Assembly (NCBI GenBank): GCA_009780595.1
Contig: WQZT01000105.1
Location: 1-5,929, forward strand
Direction of reading: 5' to 3'
From: Treponema sp.
Lineage (GTDB): Bacteria; Spirochaetota; Spirochaetia; Treponematales; Breznakiellaceae
DNA length: 5,929 nucleotides
The translations under genes were made by a program, and so were the position numbers. Positions 5,395 through 5,929 of the stretch are shown in pieces. Position 1 is the first letter of the stretch; each line of letters starts with the position of its first letter. The notes beneath the pieces are model-generated. The model saw only the letters and a program-made list of their open reading frames with translations, was not told the origin of the DNA and searched no databases.

Positions 5395-5929
5395 ATGAAT
5401 AATCCCGTTGCTTCGTATTTGGCCGCTCACAGCGGCGATGTTGACACAGGTTTTTTGGCATATCTTTGTAATTTGACGGAAACCGCCCGCGTTGCGCCGG
5501 ATGTGGTTGCAAGTATTATTGCAGAACTGGAGAGCCAGCGTAGCCGCCTGAAGTTGATTGCGAGCGAAAATTATTGCTCGTTTGCAGTGCAGTTGGCGAT
5601 GGGCAACTTGCTGACTGATAAGTACGCTGAGGGTGTGCCATACCATCGTTTTTACGCGGGTACGGAAAACGTTGACGCGGTGGAGGCGCTGGCGGCGGCG
5701 GCGGCGTGCAAGCTTTTCGGCGCGGAGTACGCTAACGTTCAGCCGCACAGCGGCGCGGATGCCAACCTGATGGCGTTTTGGGCGATTTTGAACACGCGGG
5801 TGGAAACTCCGCTGCTGGCTCGGTTTGGGCAGACTAATCTTTACAATTTAACGGATCCGCAGTGGCGCGAGCTGAAGGCGGCGCTTGGTAATCAGCGGCT
5901 TTTGGCGCTTGATTATTATTCGGGCGGGC
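5395..5929 (+). CDS. glyA: Serine hydroxymethyltransferase, N-terminal part (cut by window edge)
   Basis: This PLP enzyme converts serine and tetrahydrofolate to glycine and 5,10-methylenetetrahydrofolate, the one-carbon donor that ThyX needs. The frame is open for 178 codons to the window edge. Family motifs are clear: LKLIASENY (52-60), DKYAEGVPYHRFYAGTENVD (75-94) and FGAEYANVQPHSGADAN (108-124). By alignment with the E. coli enzyme from memory, Ser57, Tyr77 and Glu79 match Ser35, Tyr55 and Glu57, and Phe86 stands where E. coli has Tyr64. Two features mark the long form known from treponemes and chlamydiae: about 22 extra N-terminal residues, and about 31 extra residues between PHSGADAN and the SGG reached at 176-178. 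The PLP lysine lies beyond the edge. An in-frame TGA at 5383-5385 rules out a longer upstream start. There is no ribosome binding site, and the promoter sits right at the ATG. Confidence 0.95.
   Translation, partial: MNNPVASYLAAHSGDVDTGFLAYLCNLTETARVAPDVVASIIAELESQRSRLKLIASENYCSFAVQLAMGNLLTDKYAEGVPYHRFYAGTENVDAVEALAAAAACKLFGAEYANVQPHSGADANLMAFWAILNTRVETPLLARFGQTNLYNLTDPQWRELKAALGNQRLLALDYYSGG

Noticed and set aside
5386..5748. Minus-strand open frame of 120 codons
   Set aside because: It is antisense to glyA, whose motifs are unmistakable on the plus strand.

Overview
The window looks like chromosomal DNA from a spirochaete, most likely a Treponema relative of intermediate GC content. This rests on the gene types: a long-form serine hydroxymethyltransferase with an insert, a ThyX-type thymidylate synthase, a secreted protein pairing a CsgG/LpoB-like domain with an Lcl/DUF1566-like domain, and a Cache-type chemoreceptor. 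It is an inference from protein character, not from a search.

Layout, left to right. (1) 1-361, minus: the N-terminal 120 codons of an RluA-family pseudouridine synthase, cut by the window edge. (2) 362-484: a divergent control region with a promoter for each flanking gene and three copies of a 9-bp motif, two forming a near-palindrome and the third lying on the thyX -10 box. (3) 485-1324, plus: thyX, followed after 36 bp by (4) 1361-2347, plus: a secreted two-domain protein, probably in the same transcript. (5) 2348-2470: a convergent junction containing perfect palindromes, one of which supplies the stop codon of the next gene. (6) 2465-4309, minus: a full-length methyl-accepting chemotaxis protein. 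(7) 4310-4523: the chemoreceptor promoter, a 10-bp direct repeat and the terminator of the next gene. (8) 4524-5234, minus: a lipoprotein with an FMN-binding domain. (9) 5235-5394: divergent promoters. (10) 5395-5929, plus: the first 178 codons of glyA, open at the right edge, with a promoter so close to the start codon that the mRNA is predicted to be leaderless.

How the genes relate. GlyA makes 5,10-methylenetetrahydrofolate, which ThyX uses to methylate dUMP, so the two serve the same one-carbon pathway, but they are in separate transcription units and unrelated genes lie between them. The chemoreceptor and the FMN-binding lipoprotein are both envelope proteins but have separate promoters. 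Five of the six genes can be placed in known families; the sixth (1361-2347) has recognisable domains but no known role.

I found no RNA gene, CRISPR array, insertion sequence or phage gene. I also see no convincing undescribed multi-gene system. The most interesting signals are in the non-coding DNA: the operator-like array before thyX, the predicted leaderless glyA start, and the palindrome cluster that contributes the chemoreceptor stop codon.
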